Shown here: positions 9,156 through 18,217 of the stretch, piece after piece
Position numbering within the stretch: the first letter of the stretch is position 1
Layout: the number at the start of each line of letters is the position of its first letter
Origin: Leifsonia shinshuensis
GTDB taxonomy: Bacteria > Actinomycetota > Actinomycetes > Actinomycetales > Microbacteriaceae
Direction of reading: 5' to 3'
Length of the DNA stretch: 64,000 bases
NCBI RefSeq assembly: GCF_013410375.1
Contig: NZ_JACCFL010000001.1
Coordinates: 4,278,001 to 4,342,000 of the forward strand
Position numbers and translations under genes: made by a program
The notes under the pieces: model-generated
Told to the model about the DNA's origin: nothing
What the model saw: the letters and a program-made list of their open reading frames with translations, nothing else
Databases searched by the model: none

Positions 9156-9192
9156 CGAGGTGGGCGAGGTGCATTGCACCTCGCCCACCTCG
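9156..9192 (+). terminator. Rho-independent-like terminator after the GH15 gene
   Basis: A perfect 18-bp stem (CGAGGTGGGCGAGGTGCA and its complement) lies 11 nt after the stop codon and is followed by TGTTTC. Confidence 0.75.
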
Positions 9193-9358
9193 TGTTTCAA
9201 CGGCCTGCGTTGATGTCCGCCTCAAGGAAGTCGTGGATGCTGCGCCTCGAAGGTGACGATACAGCCTGGCCCTACGGTGGTCTCAAGTCGGATAACCACC
9301 CGGGACGAACTAGGGGGGTTCCGTGACCAGTACCTCGCGCGGCCACAGGGGCGGCCAG

Positions 9359-9461
9359 TGGATCCATCTGTTGTGGTCGATGGCGAGCGCCCTCCTCGAC
9401 GTCCGCAAACCCCTCACCGAAAACCAGATCACGACCATCGCGGGATGGCGCCACCTTTGAG
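9359..9461 (+). pseudogene. Fragment of an IS110-family transposase
   Basis: The short reading frame ends LLDVRKPLTENQITTIAGWR before a stop. It aligns with VDARKPLTDAQIATIAAWR in the intact IS110 transposase at 21009-22055. Only this internal piece survives. Confidence 0.55.
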
Positions 9462-9470
9462 GCATGAGTC

Positions 9471-9600
9471 GTGTTGAGCCTTGATCCTCGGGGCCGTCTA
9501 GCGATCGCCCAGTGGCCCGATGATGCGCCTCGAGGGTCGGTGACGACGTTCTGTCTCGAGCACGGGATCGCCCGGAATACGTTCTATGCGTGGGAGGGCG
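9471..9600 (+). pseudogene. N-terminal fragment of a DDE transposase (HTH part)
   Basis: The translation RLAIAQWPDDAPRG followed by TFCLEHGIARNTFYAW is the helix-turn-helix start of an IS481-like integrase/transposase. After FYAW the similarity stops. From about 9590 to 9830 I can assign nothing firmly. The complementary strand there has a 74-codon hydrophobic frame (9498-9722) that may be a fragment of a membrane protein. Confidence 0.5.
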
Positions 9601-9829
9601 GTGAATTTCCGCGCGATATACCAGGTTGCGATGCCGGCGGCGAAGGTGTCGGTCATAGTACGGCGGATGGTGATGGCGGCGATGGCGAAGCTGTTGGGGA
9701 GATGGTTCCGCAGCAATGCCATCCCTCACCTCGGAATGCCTTCGTCAGCGCTCGCTTCCACCAAGATCGCGGGTCTATGATGCGGGAACGCCGCGCTCAG
9801 TCGCCTGCGCTCTGCCGCGGAGATCCGGA

Positions 9830-10489
9830 TCACCGAGCCATGACGAGCTCCCGTCGGCAACCGCGCGTCCGGAACCCACTACCAATCCCCCGCATGCGGA
9901 TTCCGACTGCGGTACAACTGGTACCCCGCAGCTCGAATTCGTCGAGCAGCAGGTAAGCGAACCCGTCGTCGATACCGGTGAAGGTGGCCGGACCTTCGGC
10001 ACGCGCCTGGTGTTCGCTGCCGAGCTGGAGTGCGACCGTCTGAGCGGCAGTAGTATCGAAGGACGCGGCTCTGTCCTGACGGACCAACTGCGATCTGGAT
10101 GCCGGGTCATCGGTGAGCGAATTCGCCGTGAACCGCGAAAGTTCACCGCGCCACTCCAGAAACGCGGCGTCGATGACGTCGTGACCCGGATCGAAATACG
10201 TGGTCGGCTCCGAGAAGGCAGCGAAGAACCGATCCGCCTTCACGGGCGACACGGCTGGGGTGATGGTTTCGACCCAGCCTGCGTCGGCCGCGCCGGTGTT
10301 TGCCTCGGCTATCTGGGACAGCAGCTGCTGGGCGAGCAGCTGCTGGGCGACACCATTTGCATCCGGCGAGCCCGTCGCTTCGAGCATGCGAGCCAGCGAG
10401 AGGTTCTTCAGAATGGCCAGCGACGCCGTGTCCAATCCAGCTTGCTCGGCGAATGTTGCGAAAACGTGCGAGCCGGCGGGATGTTTCAT
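9830..10489 (-). CDS. Hypothetical protein
   Basis: This 219-residue frame starts at ATG 10489 with GGAG five bases upstream. It has ordinary soluble-protein composition: a helix-rich N-terminal half containing a repeated QQLLAQQLL segment, and no signal peptide or membrane helix. I do not recognise the family. It is flanked by transposase debris on one side and the relaxase on the other, on the opposite strand. The last 30 residues (after about 190) are Arg/Gly-rich and look less protein-like, so the true end may have been changed by a rearrangement. Confidence 0.5.
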   Translation of the reverse strand: MKHPAGSHVFATFAEQAGLDTASLAILKNLSLARMLEATGSPDANGVAQQLLAQQLLSQIAEANTGAADAGWVETITPAVSPVKADRFFAAFSEPTTYFDPGHDVIDAAFLEWRGELSRFTANSLTDDPASRSQLVRQDRAASFDTTAAQTVALQLGSEHQARAEGPATFTGIDDGFAYLLLDEFELRGTSCTAVGIRMRGIGSGFRTRGCRRELVMAR

Positions 10490-10780
10490 CCACGCTCCGA
10501 TGGTGCTATTCGCGGTTAGTGCGGTGGACTTAGGTCAGGCTCTTCACGGTCGCTCGCAAGCCGGGTCCGATCGGAGAGTTGGGAGACGCCCGACTTGACC
10601 TACGCATGCAGAAAAGGACCTAAGCAGTGAACGACCAATGAGCCGTTAACGGAAATCTGGAGCAGTGCCACGAGCCCAGAGACGAGGCGTAGCACGGGAG
10701 GGAACCTAAGCGGGGGAAAGGAAGCGGAAAGAGCTGATGCACGCAGGCACTTTCTGTGAAATGCGAGTATCCTGGGCGGC
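10490..10780. other. Intergenic stretch before the relaxase gene
   Basis: No convincing gene. As the leader of a MobF relaxase it is where an origin of transfer would be expected, but I see no clear inverted repeat plus nick motif. Confidence 0.3.
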
Positions 10781-13510
10781 ATGCGCGGGGGCGTAGCGCG
10801 GTGGAAACGAGGGGTTGCCTCACAGGGGGTGAGGCAAGCGATCGCTTACGCGTTCGGCGGTGTCTGCGACTCTCACCTGACCGCGAGGACCGCGCAAGGG
10901 GTGCTCGCGGCGGCGGATTACGCGGGCGCGGTGATGACCCGGTACATCGTGGAGAACGGGTCCATCCGCGATGATCTGCTCACCCGGAAGCAGTTGCGCA
11001 CCTGGGTCGATGGCGGCGACCCGCTTACCGGAGAGCATCGCGGGTTCGAGATGTCCTCCCCGAACGCGGATCTGGTGTTGGATGCGACGATCAACGCGCC
11101 GAAGTCGTTCAGCATCGCGGCGATGCTGGACCCGGAGTTGAACGCGGCGTACGAGGACCTCCAGGACCGGCTGCGGGACCGGATCATCCACCTCTGGCAG
11201 GAGGAACTCAACGCGCGGCGTGGGAAGGGCGGCTGCATCCGGGAAGACCTTGCTCGGGTCGAGGTGGTCGAGCTCAAGCATGAACGCTCCCGGTCGCTGG
11301 ACCCGCACAAGCACCGGCACCTGTGGTTGAACGTGAAAGTCCAAGGCATCGACGGGAAATGGTCCAACGTGGACACCCGGGTGGCGTTGCGGTTCCAAAA
11401 CGTCATCAACGCTGAAGGCGACCTCGCCGCCCGCACCGACCCCGCATGGATCACCGCCCTCGCCGCGAAAGGGTTCACTCTCAACGAGGATGGGGAGATC
11501 GCCCAACTGCAGCACCTGGTACGGCCGTTGTCGAAGCGGTCCGCGCAGATTGAAGCCAACAAGATCGCCCGCACCGCTTGGTGGAAGCAACAGCACCCCG
11601 GACAGGAACCGTCCCATGACGTCTTGAACCAGATTGACCGATGGGCCTGGGCCGCGGGCCGACCGAACAAGCCCGGCGATCTGGACGAAGACGACTGGGC
11701 CGAGCTTGTCCGCGACGAGCTTGCCACCGCCGACCCCGCACTCCGCCTGGAGCGCGCGGCCATCGACACGTCTTCAGCATCGATCGCGGATCTCGACATC
11801 GAGCTCCTTGCCGCCAGAGCCATCGTCGATGCTGACGCCCGATCGACCGGCACCGGTGGCCGGTTCAGCATGATCGACGTCCGCGCCGGCGCAATCCGCG
11901 CCCTCGCTGCGACCGGCGTCATCGCCGAGCGGACGGAACTTGCGACCGCAGCCGAGCAGGTCATCGCCGCAGCACGAGCACACACCGTCACACTGGTCGA
12001 CGAACCCGATGTACCCGCGCACATCAAGTCCAGAATGGCCACCTCTACGGCAGCGCTGAAGGCCACGATTGCCAACCGAATTGAAGCACTGTCCGCGCCC
12101 GGCGCCGCGGCCCCCGTCGAGGAGATCACGGCGATCGCTCACGCGCTCGACCCCGAGCGAGTCCTGGACACCGATCAAACCGATGGCGCATCCGCTATTG
12201 CCGGGACCGCATCCGTCGTCGCCATCACAGGAGCGGCCGGCACCGGCAAAACCACCATGCTCAAGGTCGCCGGCGCCACCCTGCGACGCCACGGGCGAAA
12301 CATGATCATCGTCGCCCCCACCAAGAAAGCCTCCACCGTCGCCGGACGCGAAACCGACGCGGCCGCCTCCAGCCTCCACCAGCTCCTTCACGACTACGGC
12401 TGGCGATGGAGCACCGGCATCGCCGGCAACACCGAGTGGACACGCCTCAACCCAGGCGACACTGACCCATCAACCGGGCAGCAATACCAGGGCCCGCGCA
12501 CCCGGATCCGCCCTGGTGACCGGATCGTCGTCGATGAAGCCGGCATGCTGGACCTTGAAGCCACCAACGCCCTCATCGACATCATCCACCGCACCGGCGC
12601 TACCGTCGCCGTCGTCGGTGACGACTACCAGGCCCTCCCCGTCGGGCACTCCGGCGCAATGGCCCTCTTCCGCCGGTCAGCATTCGAGAAGATCGAACTA
12701 ACCGAGATCCACCGCTTCCGTGACCCCGAATGGGCTGACCTGTCCGCGCGCGTACGCGACTCACGTGGTCTGGCGGAGTCTCGAGCGATCGCAGAAGAGA
12801 TCGAACATGCGGGGCATCTCATGCTCGTCACAAGCGAAGCTGAAGCACACCAAACGATGGTCGCCGCGTGGCTCGAGTCATCGCGCAAGGCTGAGACGAT
12901 CGCGCTAGTCACAGGTACGCACGCAGAAGCCCAACGGATCAACGAAGCGATTCAGGCCCGAAGAATCGAGTCTGGAGCTTTGGACACACGAACTTTCGCA
13001 GTGGGCCAGTCGGAGCAGCCGGTGTTCGTTGGCGATGTGGTTCAGACCCGAAGGAACGACAACGCATCCGGAGTAGAGAACCGTCAGAACTGGATCATTA
13101 GGAGCATCACGGACGAGCACCTCACACTGGCGTGCACTTCCGACTCAAGCTCGCTACGACGGATCACTCGCGATTACGCAAGCGCCAACCTTCACCTCGG
13201 CTACGCCAGCACCGTCTACGGCGTCCAAGGCGAAACCACCGATCGCGCCATCGTTGGTCCCGGCGTCGATGCCGCCGGCCTCTACGTCGGGCTTACTCGC
13301 GGACGGTCGCGAAACGATGCCCTCGTCATCGCCTCGACGATCGAGGCCGCAAAAGAGGAACTGGCCGCCACGATGCAGCGACAGCTACGGGAAGAAACCA
13401 TCGAGAAGTCTCGAATCGCCGCTCGGGAAGAATTGGCCCGTGCCGCGAGAAACGGCGCCGCAACACCAACGGCGAGCGTCGACGCATCGTCGCCCACATT
13501 GTCTCGATGA
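10781..13510 (+). CDS. MobF-family conjugative relaxase with RecD-like helicase domain
   Basis: This 909-residue protein would nick plasmid or integrative-element DNA at oriT and unwind it for conjugation. The MRGGVA start matches the conserved beginning of actinobacterial TraA-type relaxases, supporting ATG 10781. The metal-binding three-histidine motif is DPHKHRHLWLNV (about 174-185). The helicase half carries Walker A GAAGTGKTTML (about 483), Walker B VVDEAGML and late SF1 motifs (YASTVYGVQGETTD, VGLTRGRS). The catalytic tyrosine is not certain; Tyr47 and Tyr58 are candidates, and the usual double-Tyr motif is absent. No type IV secretion or coupling-protein genes lie in the window, so it is an orphan mobilisation gene, probably a relic of an integrated element. 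Confidence 0.85.
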   Translation: MRGGVARWKRGVASQGVRQAIAYAFGGVCDSHLTARTAQGVLAAADYAGAVMTRYIVENGSIRDDLLTRKQLRTWVDGGDPLTGEHRGFEMSSPNADLVLDATINAPKSFSIAAMLDPELNAAYEDLQDRLRDRIIHLWQEELNARRGKGGCIREDLARVEVVELKHERSRSLDPHKHRHLWLNVKVQGIDGKWSNVDTRVALRFQNVINAEGDLAARTDPAWITALAAKGFTLNEDGEIAQLQHLVRPLSKRSAQIEANKIARTAWWKQQHPGQEPSHDVLNQIDRWAWAAGRPNKPGDLDEDDWAELVRDELATADPALRLERAAIDTSSASIADLDIELLAARAIVDADARSTGTGGRFSMIDVRAGAIRALAATGVIAERTELATAAEQVIAAARAHTVTLVDEPDVPAHIKSRMATSTAALKATIANRIEALSAPGAAAPVEEITAIAHALDPERVLDTDQTDGASAIAGTASVVAITGAAGTGKTTMLKVAGATLRRHGRNMIIVAPTKKASTVAGRETDAAASSLHQLLHDYGWRWSTGIAGNTEWTRLNPGDTDPSTGQQYQGPRTRIRPGDRIVVDEAGMLDLEATNALIDIIHRTGATVAVVGDDYQALPVGHSGAMALFRRSAFEKIELTEIHRFRDPEWADLSARVRDSRGLAESRAIAEEIEHAGHLMLVTSEAEAHQTMVAAWLESSRKAETIALVTGTHAEAQRINEAIQARRIESGALDTRTFAVGQSEQPVFVGDVVQTRRNDNASGVENRQNWIIRSITDEHLTLACTSDSSSLRRITRDYASANLHLGYASTVYGVQGETTDRAIVGPGVDAAGLYVGLTRGRSRNDALVIASTIEAAKEELAATMQRQLREETIEKSRIAAREELARAARNGAATPTASVDASSPTLSR

Positions 13511-13526
13511 GCCGGCGGCCCGGCCG

Positions 13527-13925
13527 TTACTTGGCCAATCCATTCGCGATGATCTCCCGCCCGATACGGCTTCTACCGTCGAGGGCACGGTCCCGTTCCC
13601 GATAGTTAAGGAGTGCCACCCCAAGAACGTCGGCCCGCTCTTGGGCAACAGGGCGTACACCGCCGCGCAAGAAGATAAGCGGCTGACGTCCGTCTGCATC
13701 TGCCAGCGCCGCAGCCTTCTCCACGGCGTCGACGTCGAGGTTTCCACGGCCGTTATCAACCCAGCCCAGGTAGCGAGAGCTATAGAGATCGCAGGAGTTT
13801 CGTGCGGCCCCAGCGGCCACGACCGAGTCAGCTGCGCCGAGATAGATCATCCACTCTCTACACAACTCAACTGCTTCTTCCCCCGACACTCCAAACGGCC
13901 TCGGTCGGGGTGGTTCGCGCTCCAC
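13527..13925 (-). CDS. Mrr-like restriction-endonuclease-fold protein (putative)
   Basis: This 132-residue protein begins FGVSGEEAVELCREWMIYLGAADSV, the helical start seen in small actinobacterial Mrr/restriction-endonuclease-like proteins. Later come a strand and a helix (LDVDAVEKAAALADADGRQPLIFL) and a C-terminal ALLNY strand. The usual catalytic D...QxK pattern is not clear: the region SSRYLGWVDNGRGN lacks a QxK, so the nuclease may be inactive or this may be a partner/inhibitor. It is convergent with the relaxase gene, 16 nt apart. Confidence 0.5.
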   Translation of the reverse strand: MEREPPRPRPFGVSGEEAVELCREWMIYLGAADSVVAAGAARNSCDLYSSRYLGWVDNGRGNLDVDAVEKAAALADADGRQPLIFLRGGVRPVAQERADVLGVALLNYRERDRALDGRSRIGREIIANGLAK

Positions 13926-14033
13926 CCCTCCAGTGTGCCTGACACCCCCGGCCTCGACTCAAGTGTCCGTTGCCCCATAGGGGCGCTTCGACGCACGTGC
14001 TGAGCACAAAACGATGGCATGTTGTCGTCTCCG

Positions 14034-14109
14034 AGGCCGCCCTGAGAGCGTTGCGTTGCGCAGTGAGATGTTGCGCGTTTGTGGAGACGTGGGCATAACC
14101 GATGAGCAT
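14034..14109 (-). pseudogene. N-terminal remnant of a serine resolvase/invertase
   Basis: The translation MLIGYAHVSTNAQHLTAQRN is the start of a small serine recombinase (Tn3 resolvase family) with the Ser nucleophile in the VST motif. The similarity ends after about 25 residues, so the gene is only a fragment. Confidence 0.7.
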
Positions 14110-14297
14110 GAGCGAACGCTGTTGCGTTTGACGCGCGATCACCGGGCATGTTTGCGGGCGGCTATTACGGGAATCGCCTGCATAACGAAATGCGCGATCC
14201 GTCGAGTTGGGATCGGGACGGCGCGAGAGTCCCGTTGATTGACCGGCTTACGGGCGGAGCGGCGCCCGGTGTCGTGGGTCGTCACTATCATCGGCAC

Positions 14298-15038
14298 ATG
14301 GCTCAATGCACAGCTCCAAGAGAAGGCCATCGCACGGCAAGCGGTCGCGCGAACTGCCCTGCGTGCTCGTCCGGCTATGGGCGTTCTTACTACTCGCCGC
14401 CTCGGTCCTACCCGCCCTACCCCACCACGACCGCACCCGTGCGTAGGAGCGGGGGATTATCGGGCAGCGGGGGCTCGGGAAGCGGTGACGGCCGCCCGGC
14501 GTGGCAGCCCAGCGGGTCGACGGTCTCGTACACGCAACAGCAGGTGCGCAACCTAGAGCCTGTCAGGGCCGCGACCGTCGTGCGGACTCAGGTGAATGAC
14601 GTGTTCCTCTGTCACGCTTGGCCCGACCGTCAGGCGGCCGCGAATGAGGTCTACAAGTTGCTCCTCGGAGAAGACGTGTCGGTGTGGTTCAGCGAGGTGA
14701 GCCTGCGACCTGGCACGGACATGCGGGTAGCCATCGACCGTGGACTGGTGAACTCGCGCATGGGACTCGTGCTGGTGACGCCCGCCATGCTCGACAAGCT
14801 GCGTACAGACCGAAGCATCGCGAGTAACGAGCTCAGCGCCTTGCTGCGCAGGAGTCTCTTGGTTCCTGTCATGCATGGGGTGACGTTCGAGGAGCTTGAC
14901 CAGGTCACCCCGACGCTCGCATCGCGTGGTGGATTCAGTACGGCTGAAGAGCCCCTGGAAGACATAGTTGTGAAGATTGCCGAGCTCGTCGGAGCTGTGA
15001 CGGAAGAAGAGGCCGAAGAACTCAGCATGAGCCGCTGA
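14298..15038 (+). CDS. TIR-domain protein with N-terminal CHCC zinc-ribbon-like motif
   Basis: This 246-residue protein starts at ATG 14298 with MAQCTAPREGHRTASG, where Cys4, His11, Cys20 and Cys23 could bind zinc. A low-complexity Ser/Gly/Pro linker follows. The TIR domain (about 95-235) begins NDVFLCHAWPDRQAA and has VWFSEVSLRPGTD, whose Glu (about 133) corresponds to the catalytic Glu of NAD-cleaving TIR domains. The LVLVTPAML and LVPVMHGV strands complete the fold. Bacterial TIR proteins often act in anti-phage defence by depleting NAD+; that role here is inference. The longer frame from 14148 has no better ribosome site. It is next to the nuclease toxin locus. Confidence 0.8.
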   Translation: MAQCTAPREGHRTASGRANCPACSSGYGRSYYSPPRSYPPYPTTTAPVRRSGGLSGSGGSGSGDGRPAWQPSGSTVSYTQQQVRNLEPVRAATVVRTQVNDVFLCHAWPDRQAAANEVYKLLLGEDVSVWFSEVSLRPGTDMRVAIDRGLVNSRMGLVLVTPAMLDKLRTDRSIASNELSALLRRSLLVPVMHGVTFEELDQVTPTLASRGGFSTAEEPLEDIVVKIAELVGAVTEEEAEELSMSR

Positions 15039-15316
15039 CTAGCAGCCTTCTGCAATTGTCCCGTTCCGTGGTTGACATGGCAGACACCATCGGTCTGGAG
15101 ATTGCACGTGCTTCGCAAACCGCTCGTCCTCCGGGTAGCTGAACGGCAGGTCCCACGGTCGACGCAGGACTCATGCGAGTCCAACAAAACAGTGAGAGCG
15201 TCCGTACCCAGTTCGGGGTCTATTTACCCCGCGCTCGTCGCCCTTAGCTTGTTGGCTGTGGTGTTTCTCAGATGCCGCAAGTGGCACTGGAAGTGTCAAG
15301 GTTGGTATGGGGGATC
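15039..15316 (+). other. Intergenic region before the repeat/nuclease gene
   Basis: I see no gene. This should hold the promoter of the toxin-immunity pair, but no consensus hexamers stand out. Confidence 0.4.
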
Positions 15317-18217
15317 ATGAGAGTTCGTTGGCTGTCGATTGCCGGGGTTCTGCTGCTAGCTCTCGGGATTGGAGCTTCTCCAGCCTCAGCCAGCGGTGAC
15401 ATAAGCCTGAGCGTCAACTCGACGAGTCGCGCTACCAGCACGGGCTACTTCACATGGGACGCAACAGCAGCAGTCAACGTCTCGAGCACAGGCTACTGCC
15501 CCTACGGAACCCAGGGTGGCTGTGGTGCGACCCTCTACGCGGTCTTTTCTGATGGCAGCCGGGCTGCATTGACCAGCCAAGGCATCACCCCATCGCCTCA
15601 GACCACTGGCGCCGCGCCGCAGACTTCCGCAGTTCGCATTCTGCAGTTTGCCGGTGCGACGAAGGTGCGGGCTGTCACCGCTCTCGTCGTGGTAGCCAGC
15701 AGCGGAAATGACCCCATGGCTCTCGTCAGTGATCAGATCCCCGTCACGGATTCGTTGCCGGCGGCATCAGCGCTACTCGGCGTCAACTCCGTGAGCCGGG
15801 ACCCCGCTACCGGGCAGCTGCGCTGGGAGGTCGATGCGTCGACGTCGTACTACGCCCTCACCGCCTCCAGCTGCTCGCCGTATGGCTGCAGTCTGATCAT
15901 CGAGGCACAGACCAGCGCTGGCGTCGTCCAACTCGGATCGAGCGGTCTCGCACTGACCGGCAACGGCGGAAGCCCCCTGCAGTACCCCGTGCAAGCCCAC
16001 CTCACCGGCAGCAAGATGATCACCACCCCGGTGACCGCACTGCACGCGGTAGTCAACATCAACGGATCGGTCGTCGCGACGTCCGACTGGGTTCCGGTCA
16101 CTGACTCGGTCCCCGCACCAACCGCATCGATCTCAGTGAACTCGATCACCCGCGACCCGACAACCGGGCAGCTGCAGTACGACGTCGACGCGTCAACGTC
16201 TTACTACGCGATCGGCGCCACAAACGGCTGCTCGCCGTATGGCTGCAGTCTGATCATCGAGGCACAGACCAGCGCTGGCGTCGTCCAACTCGGATCGAGC
16301 GGTCTCGCACTGACCGGCAACGGCGGAAGCCCCCTGCAGTACCCCGTGCAAGCCCACCTCACCGGCAGCAAGATGATCACCACCCCGGTGACCGCACTGC
16401 ACGCGGTAGTCAACATCAACGGATCGGTCGTCGCGACGTCCGACTGGGTTCCGGTCACTGACTCGGTCCCCGCACCAACCGCATCGATCTCAGTGAACTC
16501 GATCACCCGCGACCCGACAACCGGGCAGCTGCAGTACGACGTCGACGCGTCAACGTCTTACTACGCGATCGGCGCCACAAACGGCTGCTCGCCGTATGGC
16601 TGCAGTCTGATCATCGAGGCACAGACCAGCGCTGGCGTCGTCCAACTCGGATCGAGCGGTCTCGCACTGACCGGCAACGGCGGAAGCCCCCTGCAGTACC
16701 CCGTGCAAGCCCACCTCACGGGTCAGACGACAACGAGGTCGATCAGCGCAGTTCGGGCTCGAACCAATGTGAACGGCACCAGCGTGGCCACATCCGCGTG
16801 GACCCCTGTCGAGGATGCGATGCCCACAACCATGACAACCCTTCAGATCAGCTCGATCAGCCGCGACTCCGCCACAGGGCAGCTGAAATGGGAACTGAGC
16901 GCTACTGCCTCCTACTACGCGCTTCCCGACGGACCGTGCAATACCTACAACTGCAATCTAATCCTGCAGGCGCGCACCAGCCCGACGACATGGACAAACC
17001 TGTCGTCGCAAACGATCCCGACCTCCAACCAGGGACGACCGCAGACCTATCCGGTATCGGTCAACTTCAAAGGCTCCACAACGATCGGCACGATCGACGC
17101 GTTCCGGTTGCAGATTCGGCTCAACTCGGATCCGGTCGCGTACGCGTCCTCTGTATACGGTACGAGCGAGAATGTCGGAGGTGGCCACGATCTAGATTCC
17201 GCAGTCTCACTGGCACTTGTCGCAGTCGCAGGAATGGCGCCGGCTGAGGCATGTCTGACACTCTTCCCCATCGGCACTCACACAAATTCCACGTCTCTCA
17301 ACGATCAAGAGGCTGCGTGCAATGTCGCGACTGGCGGAGGAAAGACGATCGCCCAATTCCTTAAGTCCTACCTGGCGACGCTTACACCTCAACAGATCAC
17401 GAAAATGCTCGCCGCAGCAGGCATCGCAACGGCAGCCGCAGTCACCGACGCGCACCCAGAATGGGCAACGATCGACTACGACGCCCCGCTCCCATCCGGC
17501 TGCTCATGGGTCGACTTCCGATACGTCAGCTGCTCTACCCAGAGTGGGCCGGTGGGCGTCACCCCCAGGAGCGCTCCCAGCCGGCAAGACCCCGTTTGGG
17601 AATCCAATCAAGCTGCCAAAGCGGCTCAAAACCGCGCCACCTCGGGAGCACCGACCCCCCAATGGCCCACCCCCGCACCTGACGTACCAGCGCCAATGCC
17701 TGCTCCAAGCCCATCGGATATCGACGTTTCCAATGCAGAACTCTGCGAACAGGAGCTCACGCTCGCGCAAGCCTCCGGGAGTAACATCCCAGACGACGCC
17801 TGTGATAATGGCGCGGTGTTTTTCGGCGGGCAAGATACCCCGGTGACGACCCAGCATGACAAAGACGTGATCGCTTTGACCCCTACCTTGGCCTGGCTAA
17901 CCTACGCCAACGGTACAGAGAAACCGGATAGCGGCAGACGCTCCTGGGCGAATCAAGGCGCCTGTGCTGGACAGGACACCTCCACCGAGCAGTGCGACGA
18001 GTACCCGTTCTACAGTACTGAAGAGGGGTACCCGGCTATGAACCCACCAGATCTTCGGCTCGCACCGAAGGGCGACAACGTTCGTCAGGGAAGCAAGCTG
18101 GCACAGTTCTACAAGTGCGACAACTTCAAGAGCTCGCCTCGGAACGACGTGAAGCGGAAGTTCCTGGTCGTCCCCACGCGAGCGTTGACAACCACCTGGT
18201 TGTGTGGCACACCATGA
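15317..18217 (+). CDS. Secreted repeat protein with C-terminal NucA/NucB-type DNase domain (putative polymorphic toxin)
   Basis: This 966-residue protein has a signal peptide (MRVRWLSIAGVLLLALG...ASA). ATG 15317 follows a GGGGG stretch and puts the positive charges directly before the hydrophobic core. Residues about 28-620 are successive beta-rich repeats of about 119 residues, each with a paired-Cys CSPYGCS-like loop. A helical, then Pro-rich linker follows (to about 800). The C-terminus carries RRSWANQ, then CDEYPF (about 893-898), QGSKLAQFYK and RNDVKRKFLVVP, the pattern of NucA/NucB secreted nucleases. The following gene is an SMI1/KNR4-type protein overlapping by ATGA, typical of toxin-immunity pairs. 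Target cell and export beyond Sec are not shown. Confidence 0.75.
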   Translation: MRVRWLSIAGVLLLALGIGASPASASGDISLSVNSTSRATSTGYFTWDATAAVNVSSTGYCPYGTQGGCGATLYAVFSDGSRAALTSQGITPSPQTTGAAPQTSAVRILQFAGATKVRAVTALVVVASSGNDPMALVSDQIPVTDSLPAASALLGVNSVSRDPATGQLRWEVDASTSYYALTASSCSPYGCSLIIEAQTSAGVVQLGSSGLALTGNGGSPLQYPVQAHLTGSKMITTPVTALHAVVNINGSVVATSDWVPVTDSVPAPTASISVNSITRDPTTGQLQYDVDASTSYYAIGATNGCSPYGCSLIIEAQTSAGVVQLGSSGLALTGNGGSPLQYPVQAHLTGSKMITTPVTALHAVVNINGSVVATSDWVPVTDSVPAPTASISVNSITRDPTTGQLQYDVDASTSYYAIGATNGCSPYGCSLIIEAQTSAGVVQLGSSGLALTGNGGSPLQYPVQAHLTGQTTTRSISAVRARTNVNGTSVATSAWTPVEDAMPTTMTTLQISSISRDSATGQLKWELSATASYYALPDGPCNTYNCNLILQARTSPTTWTNLSSQTIPTSNQGRPQTYPVSVNFKGSTTIGTIDAFRLQIRLNSDPVAYASSVYGTSENVGGGHDLDSAVSLALVAVAGMAPAEACLTLFPIGTHTNSTSLNDQEAACNVATGGGKTIAQFLKSYLATLTPQQITKMLAAAGIATAAAVTDAHPEWATIDYDAPLPSGCSWVDFRYVSCSTQSGPVGVTPRSAPSRQDPVWESNQAAKAAQNRATSGAPTPQWPTPAPDVPAPMPAPSPSDIDVSNAELCEQELTLAQASGSNIPDDACDNGAVFFGGQDTPVTTQHDKDVIALTPTLAWLTYANGTEKPDSGRRSWANQGACAGQDTSTEQCDEYPFYSTEEGYPAMNPPDLRLAPKGDNVRQGSKLAQFYKCDNFKSSPRNDVKRKFLVVPTRALTTTWLCGTP
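15872..16718 (+). repeat. Tandem 357-bp DNA repeats inside the toxin gene (2.4 units)
   Basis: The segment beginning TGCTCGCCGTATGGCTGCAG starts at 15872, 16229 and 16586, exactly 357 bp apart (119 codons). By eye the first two units are identical, and the third is identical until about 16718, where it changes to GGGTCAGACG. More diverged protein-level copies flank them. This is a very recent duplication or gene conversion. Confidence 0.9.

Noticed and set aside
10490..10780. An oriT next to the relaxase gene
   Set aside because: No clear inverted repeat plus nick-like motif could be identified; stated only as the place to look.
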